In this document: piece after piece, positions 45,869-55,628 of the stretch
How the letters are laid out: each line of letters opens with the position of its first letter
Numbering within the stretch: position 1 is the first letter of the stretch
Source of the DNA: Scenedesmus sp. ARA3
Taxonomy: Eukaryota > Chlorophyta > Chlorophyceae > Sphaeropleales > Scenedesmaceae
DNA: 64,000 nt
Assembly: GCA_004335835.1 (NCBI GenBank)
Contig: RWJK01001567.1
Span: forward strand, 62,001 to 126,000
Direction: 5' to 3'
Program-made: the position numbers and the translations under genes
The notes under the pieces: generated by a model
Seen by the model: the letters and a program-made list of their open reading frames with translations, nothing else
Told to the model about the DNA's origin: nothing
The model's database searches: none

Positions 45869-48800
45869 GGATGGTCGAACGAGCTTGGTTTTGATGCTGC
45901 GCTGTGGTCACATGATGCTTGGGCATAGAAAGGCTCCAGCGCGTGGTGCACCTTCACCCCTGCCATCTGCTGCATCAAGCTCTTGGGAATAATCCCCCTA
46001 TGGGCCTCTCGTTGGCTCCTGACTGGGGTTCCCACTCCTCGTTTGAGTGGAGCATGTAATGTATTGTCACAACAAAATGCAACATGTAGCATAACAAGTA
46101 ACAACAATGTAACAAGATAAAGCGTACCTGTCTTGTTTTTCAGCTCAATCACCAGCGCAAAGAAGGGCTCAAGTGCAGGGTGCACCTTGACTCCTGCCAT
46201 CTGCTGCATCAGGCTCAGCGCCTTCTCAGCCCACACAAGCGCGTCACCCCACCTGCGCAGCAGCAGCAGCAGCAATCATGCTAAGTTTGTTATTTGTTCA
46301 GCAGGCTGACGAAGTGGGGCCCAGAGTCAAGCATTCCTCTGATCCAAGACAGCTGAAGCTAGCTTGTGTGAGTCAGCATCACTACCCACAACAACCGATG
46401 CATGCCACAACCGCTGCAGGAAAGCATACAAAACAACGCAGAACGGCAAAACTCACCGCTGCGCCTCTCCCAGCACGTCAGCCAGGGTGCGTGCCAGCAT
46501 CACGCCGCTCTGGTTGACCGGGCCCNNNNNNNNNNNNNNNNNNNNNNNNNNNNNNNNNNNNNNNNNNNNNNNNNNNNNNNNNNNNNNNNNNNNNNNNNNN
46601 NNNNNNNNNNNNNNNNNNNNNNNNNNNNNNNNNNNNNNNNNNNNNNNNNNNNNNNNNNNNNNNNNNNNNNNNNNNNNNNNNNNNCCCAGCACGTCAGCCA
46701 GGGTGCGTGCCAGCATCACGCCGCTCTGGTTGACCGGGCCCTCGCTCTGGCGCTCGTTGATGCTGTACAGCTGCTCAAACAGGGAGGCGGACGTCTCCAG
46801 GTTGCCCGCCTGGCGGTGGCAGGTGGCCAGCGCGGCCATTGCGGAGGCTGCATTCAAAAATAAGGTGCAGGTGACATTGCAGACAGCATTTAGGCAGACA
46901 CACTGGCAGCAGCCAAAGGGTGAGAGGCAGGATACCAAGAAAGAGGTCTCCTGCTTGCCCGCCTGGCGGTGGCAGGTGGCCAGCGTAGCCATGGCAGAGG
47001 CTGCAATTAAATAATAGGTGCAGAGGCACAAAATGCGGCAGACAGCAGGTAATCAGAGGTGCAGGACAGTCAGGCAGACGTCTCCAGGTTGCCCGCCTGG
47101 CGGTGGCAGGTGGCCAGCGCAGCCATGGCAGAGGCTGCAGCAAGGTGGACATGATGCAGAGGCACAACAGGCAGCAGACATCAAGCAGTCAGAGGTGCAG
47201 GAGAGTAAGGCAAAGAGGCTTGGTGGGTTGCCCGCCTGGCGGTGGCAGGTGGCCAGCGCAGCCATGGCGGAGGCTGCAGCTGGAACATGAATTGCATTAG
47301 TCATGCAGGCGCAAGGCGGCAGCTGCACATTTGCAGCACTGATGCCAACAGAGTCATGGTATGAGTTTTCAGCTGGATTCACTCACAGGCCTCGGGGGTC
47401 CCCTCCCGAAACTTGTCCATGGCCAGGGTCCACTACTACTTGCTAGTGGGCATGTTGGTGTGCACTGATGCCAATGAGTTCAGTGGTGATAAGTGAAGCT
47501 TTATGGGTGGAATGTATGTACTCACAGGCCTCGGGCGTCTCCTCCCCAAACTTGTCCACGGCCAGGGCGTGTGCGCCCTGCAGCACCTCCACGGCGCGGT
47601 CAAAGGCCTTGGCCTTCATCTCAAGACGCGCCAGCTCAATCTGCAGAGAGCATACAAAAGTGGATGGTTTCACTTTGGTGGAAGCGAGCAGCAAGCAACC
47701 TTTTAAAGTGCCAGCAACGGCAGTACATGCATACAAGCACAGCCTCAGCAGCCATCTGCACTCCACAAGCAAGAAGCATACCAATCCCACCACTTTCACG
47801 CACTTCAAACCCTTAAACAATCAAACATGCTCAGATTACGCACCTGCACGCGGATGCTGGCGGTGTGTGCGCGCGTGCTGTCAATCGCCAGCATGGCAGC
47901 CATCTCAGGGCTGCTGGCCTGCTTGGCTGCTGCTGCTGCTGCTGCCGCCGCCTCCTCACTGCCCGGCTTGAGGCCCTTGGCCACCTCCTCGGCCTCCTTG
48001 TCATCAGCAACCTGAAAATAACAGTTAAATTACAGTGTCACGACAGTGGTTGGTAACAGCTGGGCAAGAATGCGGTGTAAAACTGGATAGCAACATCACT
48101 GCATACAATTGAGAATGATCAGGACGATGAGAGGTGCAAGCCCTTTTGGATGTGCAAAGGATGAGCACAAAATGTGATACTGTTGCACTGTTATATAACA
48201 GTCTCACCTTCTTGATTGACTCGATGCTGCCATTCAGCAGCTCCCTTGCAGCATCACGGTCACCCAGCTGGTCAAGAGCATCCACGAGGTTACCACGTGC
48301 CAGTGTTGTGGTGGCGTGTGCTACGCCAAAGTGCTGCAGGGCCACGTCCATGGCCTTCTGGTGCAGCTGCTTGCCCTGCAAAAGCAACACAAGTAACAGC
48401 TTTTGAATAGTGGTGCGACAGCTGGCCAGCCAGTAAGAGGTGTGTGCCACGCCAAAGTGCTGCAGGGCCAAGTCCATGGCCTTCTGGTGCAGCTGCTTGC
48501 CCTGCAAATGTAACACAAGTAACAGCTTTTGAATAGTGGTGCGACAGATGGACAGCCAGTGGGAGGCGTGTGCCACACCAAAGTGCTGCAGGGCCATGTC
48601 CATGGCCTTCTGGTGCAGCTGCTTGCCCTGCAGGAAAAGTAACAAAGTAACAGCGTTTGAAATGTGGGCGCGACAGACGGTGAGGTGCAGGCAAGCCGGT
48701 GACCCAGCTGCAGCAACGACACTATGACCAGGGTAAGGAAACCCCTGTGTATACAAAAATCCTGGTCGTTCAACATGTACAGCAATTGTTTGCTAACGGT

Positions 48801-49951
48801 AACAATCAGGGGAGCTGCATCAGCACGAGCTATCATCTGCTGCTGCCGCACCTCCTCGTGCAGCTCCTGCTTGCGCAGCACCGCGCCCATGTTGTTGGAC
48901 AGCTTGATGTACAGCGCGTGCTGCCCGCCGGCCTCAGCAGCGTCCAGCGCAACCTGCAACCAAGATAAAGCACAATGCAGAGGATACATGTGAGATGTTG
49001 TTGGACAGCTTGATGTACAGCGCGTGCTGCCCGCCGGCCTCCGCAGCGTCCAGCGCAACCTGCAACCAAGATGAAGCACAATGCAGAGGATACATGTGAG
49101 ATGTTGTTGGACAGCTTGATGTACAGCGCGTGCTGCCCGCCGGCCTCAGCAGCGTCCAGCGCAACCTGCAACCCAGATGAAGCACAATGCAGGGGATACA
49201 TGTGAGATGTTGTTGGACAGCTTGATGTACAGCGCGTGCTGCCCGTCAGCCTCCGCAGCATCCAGCGCAACCTGCAATTAAGATCAAGCACAATGCAGAG
49301 GATACATGTGAGATGTTGTTGGACGGCTTGATGTACAGCGCGTGCTGCCCGCCGGCCTCAGCAGCGTCCAGCGCAACCTGAGGATGAGCGGAATGACATG
49401 ATAGGCTATGCATGTGAGTAGCCTGCCAATTTTGAGGTGTTGCACTGCAGCTCACACGCCAGCTTTGACACCACCTGCCCCAGCAGCGTGCTCTGCGGCC
49501 CATGTATCATCAGCCCGTGTATCAGCAAAAGCCGCTGCAGACAAAAGCAAGCGCTACATTGTTTTAACCCTTTAATGCTGCCACACCACAGCTAGCTGTG
49601 CAGCACTGCAAAAGCTGCTGCGCTCACCTGCAGCGCGCCTGTGGCGTCCACCAGCTTGTCACTGGCATACAGCTGCTGGGCAAATCGACGTTTCAAACAC
49701 ATGTGTAGCACGTTACTAGCGCTGCCACCTGCCTTACCTGCAGCGCTTCCTTTGCGTCCACCAGCTTGTCACTGGCGTACAGCTGCTGGGCAAGTTGACA
49801 TTTCGAACACATTTGTAACATGTTACTAACGCTGCTACCTGCCCCACCTGCAGCGCTCCCTTTGCGTCCACCAGCTTGTCGCTGGCGTACAGCATGTCAG
49901 CCAGGCTGCTGGCCACCTCTGCAATGATCTCCGGCCGAGCAAGCCCGGGCT

Positions 49952-49990
<39 letters not shown>

Positions 49991-52900
49991 AGTTCAGCAT
50001 CATGAGCATCATGAGCCAGGCTGCTGGCCACGTCCCCGCAATGATCTCCGGCCGCGCCAGCCCAGGCTGCGGCAGCAGCAGCAACAGTGTGACACTTGGT
50101 GCGTTATAGAAATGCCATGCAACAGGAGCAGCAGCAGCAGCAGCAGCGGCGGCAGCGCACGATGCTGCAAGCAAGTCTGCCCTCGTGCTAGACCACCCGT
50201 CTGGACATCACAAAGACCAAGCATGTTTGACTCTTTGTGCTTACACTGTCTTCAGCTGGTGCCAAGACCCACACAGACCTGCGTTCAGCCAAACTCAACA
50301 ATCAACGCTGCACTGGACCTATTAAGCTCACAACATGCCGCACCTTGGCTGTGACTGCCTCCATCGCCTTGCGCTGGAACTTCTCTGCCGCGTCCTTGTT
50401 GTGCTGCACGTTCCATGCCACAGCAGCCTGGCGCATCAGCTGCTCAGCCTCCTCCTCGGCAGGGCTCAGCTGCGGCTCTGCGCATATACAAGTGCATATA
50501 CAAGCAGATTAGAAACAAAAAATGTCCGGGAAAGTCAAGAGCAGCACTGATGCAAGGCGCATCAGCTGCTCAGCCTCCTCCTCGGCAGGGCTCAGCTGCA
50601 GCTCTGCGTACAAAATATGAGGATCACAGATAACAGCATGAGAAAGGTGGAAGCAGCAGTTGTGGGAGGCGCAACAGCGGCTCAGCCTCCTCCTCAGAAG
50701 GGCTCAGCTGGGGCTCTGCGTACATAGTAGCAGACAGGTGGACAAACATAGTCTGTGGTGAGGGTGCCTGAAACAGTGCGTCGGCTACTCAGCCTCCTCC
50801 TCGGCAGGGCTCAGCTGCGGATACACAGTTGAAATGAGGATACAAATGAGTGCGATGGACGACTAGATTGCAGCAGCGGTCCTGGAGAGGGTTGCACGCA
50901 ATGAGAGGCGAAAAAATGATGCTCCCCTAACACGTGCCCCCCGACCCTTGACTTGGAAAAGTAACACAAAGCAACAGCATTCAAATGCGCACCCTCAGCC
51001 GCCTGCTGCTCAAACAGCACCACGTTGCCATCATCATCCAACATGCCGATGTCTTGGCCCGAATCGTCCAGCACACGGCAACCAGCACCCCACAATGAAA
51101 TTTACACAAAAGTAACATCATTAAAATCCTCACCCTCAGCCGCCTGCTGCTCAAACAGCACCACGTTGCCATCATCGTCCAGCATGCCGATCTCCTGGCC
51201 CGCATCATCCAGCACACAACAACCAGCGCCCACACTAAAAAGTAACACAAAAGTAACATCATTCAAACGCGCACCCTCAGCTGCCTGCTGCTCAAACAGC
51301 ACCACGATGCCATCGTCGTCCAGCATGCCGATTTCCTGGCCCGCATCGTCCAGCACACGGCAACCAGCACCCCACAAAGAAATAACACAAAAGTAACATC
51401 ATTCAAACGCGCACCCTCAGCTGCCTGCTGCTCAAACAGCACCACGTTGCCATCATCATCCAGCATGCCAATTTCCTGGCCCGCATCGTCCAGCACGCGG
51501 CCGTCTGCGTGCAGCGTGCCCAGCGTGTTGCCTGCCTCATCAACAACGGGCAGCGTCTCGCCCTCTGCCAGCTCAATCAGGCCCTCGCCATCCTGCAAGC
51601 AAGCACAATCAGATTATGTTGTTGTCAATATGCTGGATTAGAAGAATCATCAGCCTTTCCTCCCACTGGCAGGCTCTTGCTTTAGGCCAGCATGAGGCCG
51701 GCTGTATCCTGCAAGCTAGTCAACAAGGAAACACAGCAGTGCATGATGGTGTGTCAGCAGGTGCAGCGTGCCCAGCGGTGTTGCCTGCCTCATCCACCCA
51801 TGGCAGCGTCCCGCCCTCTGCCAGCTCTATCAGGCCCTCGCCCTCCTGCAAGCAAGCACAGTCAGAATAAATGCTTGTCAGCATGCTAGATTACAAGAAT
51901 CATCAGCCTTCCTAACCACTGGCAGGCACTTGCTCCTAGCCAGCATGATGAACTCTGCATCCTGCAAGCAGATGGACAAGAAGACATATTGCAGTGCACA
52001 ATGGCTTGTCAGCAGGTGCAGCGTGCCCAGCGTGTTGCCTGCCTCGTCGACCACAGGCAGCGTCTCGCCCTCGGCCAGCTCAATCAGACCCTCGCCGTCC
52101 TGCAAGCAAGTTGGTCAACAAGAAAAACACAGAAGTGCATCATGGCTTGTCAGCATGTGCAGTGTGCCCAGCGTGTTGCCTGCCTCATCAACCACTGGCA
52201 GCGTCTCGCCCTCTGCCAGCTCAATCAAGCCCTCGCCGTCCTGCAAGCAGGCAAGCAATATGTGTGTGAGGTGCTATAGTACAAGCACCATATGCTTTTC
52301 ACCACTGGCAGGCTCTTGCTCTTCGCCTGCATGAGGCCCGCTGCATCCTGCAAGCTAGTTAACAAGAAGACATATTGCAGCGCATCACGGTGCGTCAGCA
52401 GGTGCAGCGTGCCCAGCGTGTTGCCTGCCTCGTCAACCACAGGCAGCGTCTCACCCTCTGCCAGCTCAATCAGGCCCTCGCCATCCTGCAAGCAAACACA
52501 GTCGAATCAAATGCGTGTAAGTATGCTAGAGTACAAGATTTCTCCTTTCCAACCACAGGCAGGTTTTTGCTCTTGGCCAGCATGATGCCCGCTGCATCCT
52601 GCAAGCAAGTTGGTCAACACAAGAAAACACAGCAGTGCATCATGGCTTGTCAGCAGGTGCAGCGTGCCCAGCGTGTTGCCTGCCTCGTCCACCACTGGCA
52701 GCGTCTCACCCTCTGCCAGCTCAATCAGGCCCTCGCCATCCTGCAAGCAAATCAGGCAAAATGATATTGAGATTCAACGCAGCATTGCCTGCCTCGTCCA
52801 CCACTGGCAGCGTCTCGCCCTCTGCCAGATCAATCAGTCCCTCGCCGTCCTGCAAGCAGATGAGCAGTGCAAGCATGTTGATAAAACATAGTACAGATGC

Positions 52901-55100
52901 CCAACCCATCGACCACATGCAGGGTCTCCCCTTCAGCCAGCTCAATCAGCCGTTCGCCGTCCTGCAAGCAAGCACAATAAGAATAAATGCTTGTCAGTAT
53001 GCTGGATTAGAATAATCATAAGCCATTCCAACCACTGGCAGGCTCTTGCTCTTGGCTAGCATGATCAACTCTGCATCCTGCAAGCAGATAGAACGGCAGA
53101 CATACAGCAGCGCATCATGGCTTGTCAGCAGGTGCAGCGTGCCCAGCGTGTTGCCTGCCTCGTCAACCACTGGCAGCGTCTCGCCCTCTGCCAGCTCAAT
53201 CAGGCCCTCGCCATCCTGCAAACAGATGAAGCATGACGCAGCAGAAGTGTGTTAGGGCAGGTAGATGCCTCGGCCGCTACAGGCAGGCTCTCTGCCAGCT
53301 CTATCAGACCCTTGCCGTCCTGCAAGCAGGCACAGTCAAAGTGAATGCTTGTAAGCATGCTGGAGTTGAGCAATTAGATGCATCAGCCTTTCCAACCACG
53401 GGGCAGTTGTTGCTCTTCGCCAGCATGATGCCCGCTGCTTCCTGCAAGCTCAAACTCACCTCGCCATCTGCCTCCTCTGCTGCTGCTCCCTCGGCATCGT
53501 CAGCAGCTGCTGCCGCTGCCTCCTCTGCAGCAGGTGCTGCTGCTTCAGCTGCTGCTGCTGCCTCCGGCACTGCAGCTGGCTCTTCAACTGCTGCTGCTGC
53601 TGGCTCCTCTGCTGCTGCTGGTGCTGCGTCCTGAGTAGCTACTGGCTCCTCTACTGCTGATGATGCTGGCTCCTGTGCTGCTGCTGGTGCAGGTGTGGCT
53701 TCTGCTGCAGGAGCTGCTGCTGCTGCTGCAGGTGCAGGAGTGACAGGTGCTGCAGGCTCATCAGCCACCTCTGCTGCTGCTGCTGCTGCTGGGGCTGCTG
53801 CCTCAGGCTCTGCTGCTGCTGCTACTGGTGCTGCTGCTGCTGCTGGTGGTGGTGCAGCAACCTCCTGTGCTGCTGGAGCTGCTGGTGGTGCTGCAGCAAC
53901 AGGCTCTACTACTGCAGGTGCTGCTGCTGCTGGGGCTGCTGCTGCTGGGGCTGCTGCTGCTACAGCGGCAGGCATAGCTGCAGCTGCAGCTGGCACGCCG
54001 TTTGCAACTGGCGCTGCAGCAGCCTCAACCACAGGTGCAGCAGCGGGTTTCGGTGCTGCAGGCTTCGCTGCTGGTGCTGCTGGCGCGGCTGCTGCCTTGG
54101 GCTTAGCCACAGGCGCTGGTGCTGCGTCTGTGGCGGCAGGAGCTGCTGCTGCTGCTGCTGCTGCAGGTGTTGCTGCTGCTGCTGCCCTCCTGCTTGCTGC
54201 GCCACCAGTTGAGGAGCTGCGTGATGCAGGCCTGCTGCTGCTGCCAGTGCCTGAGCTGCTCCTGCGGGCTGTGCTGCTGCTGTGGGTGCCGGCTGCCTTG
54301 GCTGCGCCACCACCGCTGCTGCTGGTCCTGCAAGCGGGAGCAGTACAAAGGGCGAAGTGCAAGAAGCAGTACATGGCGGTACAGTTGAGCGGTGAGCAGC
54401 AGGTGGTCATGCTTAAAGTCAGGTGGCTATTGCCAGGGCCGTGTGCAGCATCTGCATGTTGATAGCTGTTTAACCAGGATATGTTAGAGCTGATTGTGCA
54501 GGGAATGGGTGCTATTTGTGGCTCATGCAGCTGCTGCAGCAGCAGCCGCCAGCTAGCCTGACAGCCTGACGCAACCTGACAGCAATAGCTGCCAATTTTC
54601 GCCCAAAACATATGCCCCATTGGCGCAGCTGCAGGTTTCAGACCGCGTTCAAGACGTCTGCTGCAGATAGTCCAAGTAGCTGTGTTAAGGAGTTGACTCG
54701 ATGCACTGCAATTGCTGTAAAATCAGGGTCCCCACCTGGTTGGTGCCTTGGCGCTGCCTGCCTTTGCAGCTGGCCTTGCAGCTGCTGCTGGCCTGCTGGA
54801 TGCTTTCTTAGCCGGCTCGGGTGCTGCTTTCTTGCCTGACATCATCACTCCCACGCCTGCTGCAATCACGGTGACCGCTGCTACTGCCGCACCAGCAATC
54901 AGGCCTACATTGGGGCCGGACTTGGCCTGCTTGGCGGCTGGCGCCTTCTTAGCAGCGACGGGAGTCGGCTTGTAGATAGGTGCAGGGCGAGGTGCAACTT
55001 CAACAGGCGTGAGGGCTGCATCTGGTGCGGGTGCGACCGCTGGTGTGTCGTGTGCCAGAGGCTGCTGCAGTGCAGCAGGGGCTGGTGTTGAGGATGCCAT
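45636..55100 (-). CDS. membrane-anchored TPR protein with Ala/Pro-rich region, function unknown
   Basis: Minus-strand exons, 5' to 3': 55100-54736, 54327-53460, 51592-51415, 50477-50344, 49949-49848, 49534-49475, 48953-48852, 48375-48208, 48011-47844, 47640-47526, 46847 to 46457 (across a gap), 46252-46128, 45811-45636. If the duplicated gap flank is counted once, the phase closes at 911 aa. Residues about 66-87 form one transmembrane helix (GLIAGAAVAAVTVIAAGVGV) after a Pro/Ala/Lys leader. Then come about 290 residues of Ala/Pro/Glu low complexity, a Gly/Asp repeat block (LDDAGQEIGMLDDDGNVVLF) and a long TPR array of kinesin-light-chain flavour (ALDAAEAGGQHALYIKLSNN, LARGNLVDALDQLGDRDAA, AFDRAVEVLQGAHALAVDKF, ALATCHRQAGNLETSASLFE). 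The tail is basic. I do not recognise a named orthologue; a plastid or endomembrane anchor with a soluble TPR face is inference. The donor of exon 49534-49475 could lie about 30 nt further on. Confidence 0.75.
45930..45995 (-). repeat. decoy copy of the 3' edge of TPR-gene exon 46252-46128
   Basis: SLMQQMAGVKVHHALEPF-type minus-strand reading repeats the exon 5' half about 210 nt downstream in gene sense; it is followed by diverged sequence. Confidence 0.85.
46526..46684. other. assembly gap (159 N) flanked by identical 57-nt sequence
   Basis: Positions 46469-46525 and 46685-46741 are identical. The gap lies inside a coding exon of the minus-strand TPR gene, whose frame closes if one copy of the flank is removed together with the Ns. 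Confidence 0.95.
46945..47280 (-). repeat. three decoy copies of the 5' edge of TPR-gene exon 11
   Basis: Minus-strand ASAMA-x-LATCHRQAGN readings with a CTGCAG-type acceptor at about 47002-46950, 47137-47085 and 47275-47225; the real copy begins at 46847. Confidence 0.9.
47384..47430 (-). repeat. decoy copy of the 3' edge of TPR-gene exon 10
   Basis: Minus-strand KFREGTPEAC-like reading and GTGAGT donor repeat the end of the exon at 47526. Confidence 0.8.
48425..48632 (-). repeat. two decoy copies of the 5' edge of TPR-gene exon 8
   Basis: GKQLHQKAMD-(L/M)-ALQHFGVAH minus-strand readings at about 48504-48440 and 48631-48565; the real exon starts at 48375. Spacing is about 128 nt. Confidence 0.92.
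48985..49379 (-). repeat. four decoy copies of the 5' edge of TPR-gene exon 7, about 106-nt period
   Basis: Acceptor plus VALDAAEAGGQHALYIKLSN (minus strand) ends at plus positions of about 49061, 49167, 49272 and 49378 besides the real one at 48953; spacings are about 108, 106, 105 and 106. Units are nearly identical, including the intronic ACATGTATCC segment. Confidence 0.95.
49625..49795 (-). repeat. two decoy copies of the 3' edge of TPR-gene exon 5
   Basis: YASDKLVDA-(T/K)-GALQ minus-strand readings at about 49680-49627 and 49790-49738, each with a CAG|GT donor. Confidence 0.9.
49950..50070 (-). repeat. (CTG)n on the minus strand and decoy copy of the 5' edge of TPR-gene exon 5
   Basis: (CAG)n on the plus strand at 49951-49987 reads (CTG)nCAG on the minus strand and ends in the acceptor of exon 49949. 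A copy of the exon start (GLARPEIIAGTWPAAWL-like) lies at about 50068-50012. Confidence 0.88.
50555..50822 (-). repeat. three decoy copies of the 5' edge of TPR-gene exon 4
   Basis: ELQLSPAEEEAEQLMR-type minus-strand readings at about 50604-50556, 50717-50678 and 50822-50788, shortening with distance. Confidence 0.88.
50990..51365 (-). repeat. three decoy copies of the 3' edge of TPR-gene exon 3
   Basis: VLDDAGQEIGMLDDDGNVVL plus FEQQAAEG minus-strand readings end at about 50993, 51133 and 51275 besides the real end at 51415; spacings are about 140 nt and the donor GTGCGC or GTGAGG is kept. Confidence 0.93.
51762..53320 (-). repeat. about nine decoy copies of the 5' edge of TPR-gene exon 3
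   Basis: CAG acceptor plus DGEGLIELAEGETLPVVDEA (minus strand) recurs with 5' ends near plus 51845, 52099, 52240, 52487, 52742, 52848, 52960, 53218 and 53318. Several extend to GNTLGTLH and then leave the exon without a donor. Intronic parts repeat too (the MLAKSKSLPVV-like reading near the end of exon 2). Confidence 0.93.
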
Positions 55101-55628
55101 TGAGACGATTTTTGAAATGTAGACGTCTGGATATCCAAGGCAGCGATGCAGGGCTGCCAGTGGCACGCAATTGAATGGTGGGCGACAGGCAACTAGGGTG
55201 ATGGGTGGGTCAATGTTGCACGTTCTTGCCCTGTCTGTGCGAAGAAACACCAACGCACTGCTGGAATCTTCCTTGCATGTGAATGGGCTCACTGGTTCTA
55301 CCACCTCGCGCAAAGCCCGAAGTTAACTTTCCTCATGTCGCACACCAGATTGCTGTTCGACTGCTGTTGTGTGCTTATTTGTGGTAGAACGTGTGAACTG
55401 TATCATCTTAAAGATTGAAGTACAGCCTACTGTTGCTTCGCTGCTACCTTCCGGGACAGGCACCATCAGCCAGCCTCTTTTTCCAAGCACGCGCGGCCGT
55501 AGCTGTGCAATTTCACTGCTAGTTTTAAACAACTTGCAGCTGTGCTGCCTCATATGCAGCTGCAATCAGCAGCACCAGCTGCTGCAGCAGCAGTAAGCAG
55601 ACAGTCGAAAGGCAGCAGCTGCAGCAGC
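55101..55628. promoter_or_regulatory. shared divergent promoter region
   Basis: About 530 nt separate the start of the minus-strand TPR gene (55100) from the start of the plus-strand gene at 55629; both promoters must fit here. No TATA-like element stands out. An in-frame upstream ATG at 55554 could lengthen the plus-strand protein by 25 residues. Confidence 0.5.

Noticed and set aside
48852..49379. Regularly spaced direct repeats that could suggest a CRISPR array
   Set aside because: Repeat and spacer are both repeated, the repeat is coding, and the locus is an intron of a eukaryotic gene.
53695..54462. 255-codon plus-strand Ala/Gly open frame
   Set aside because: Antisense shadow of the Ala/Pro-rich exon 2 of the TPR gene, which has matching splice phases on the minus strand.
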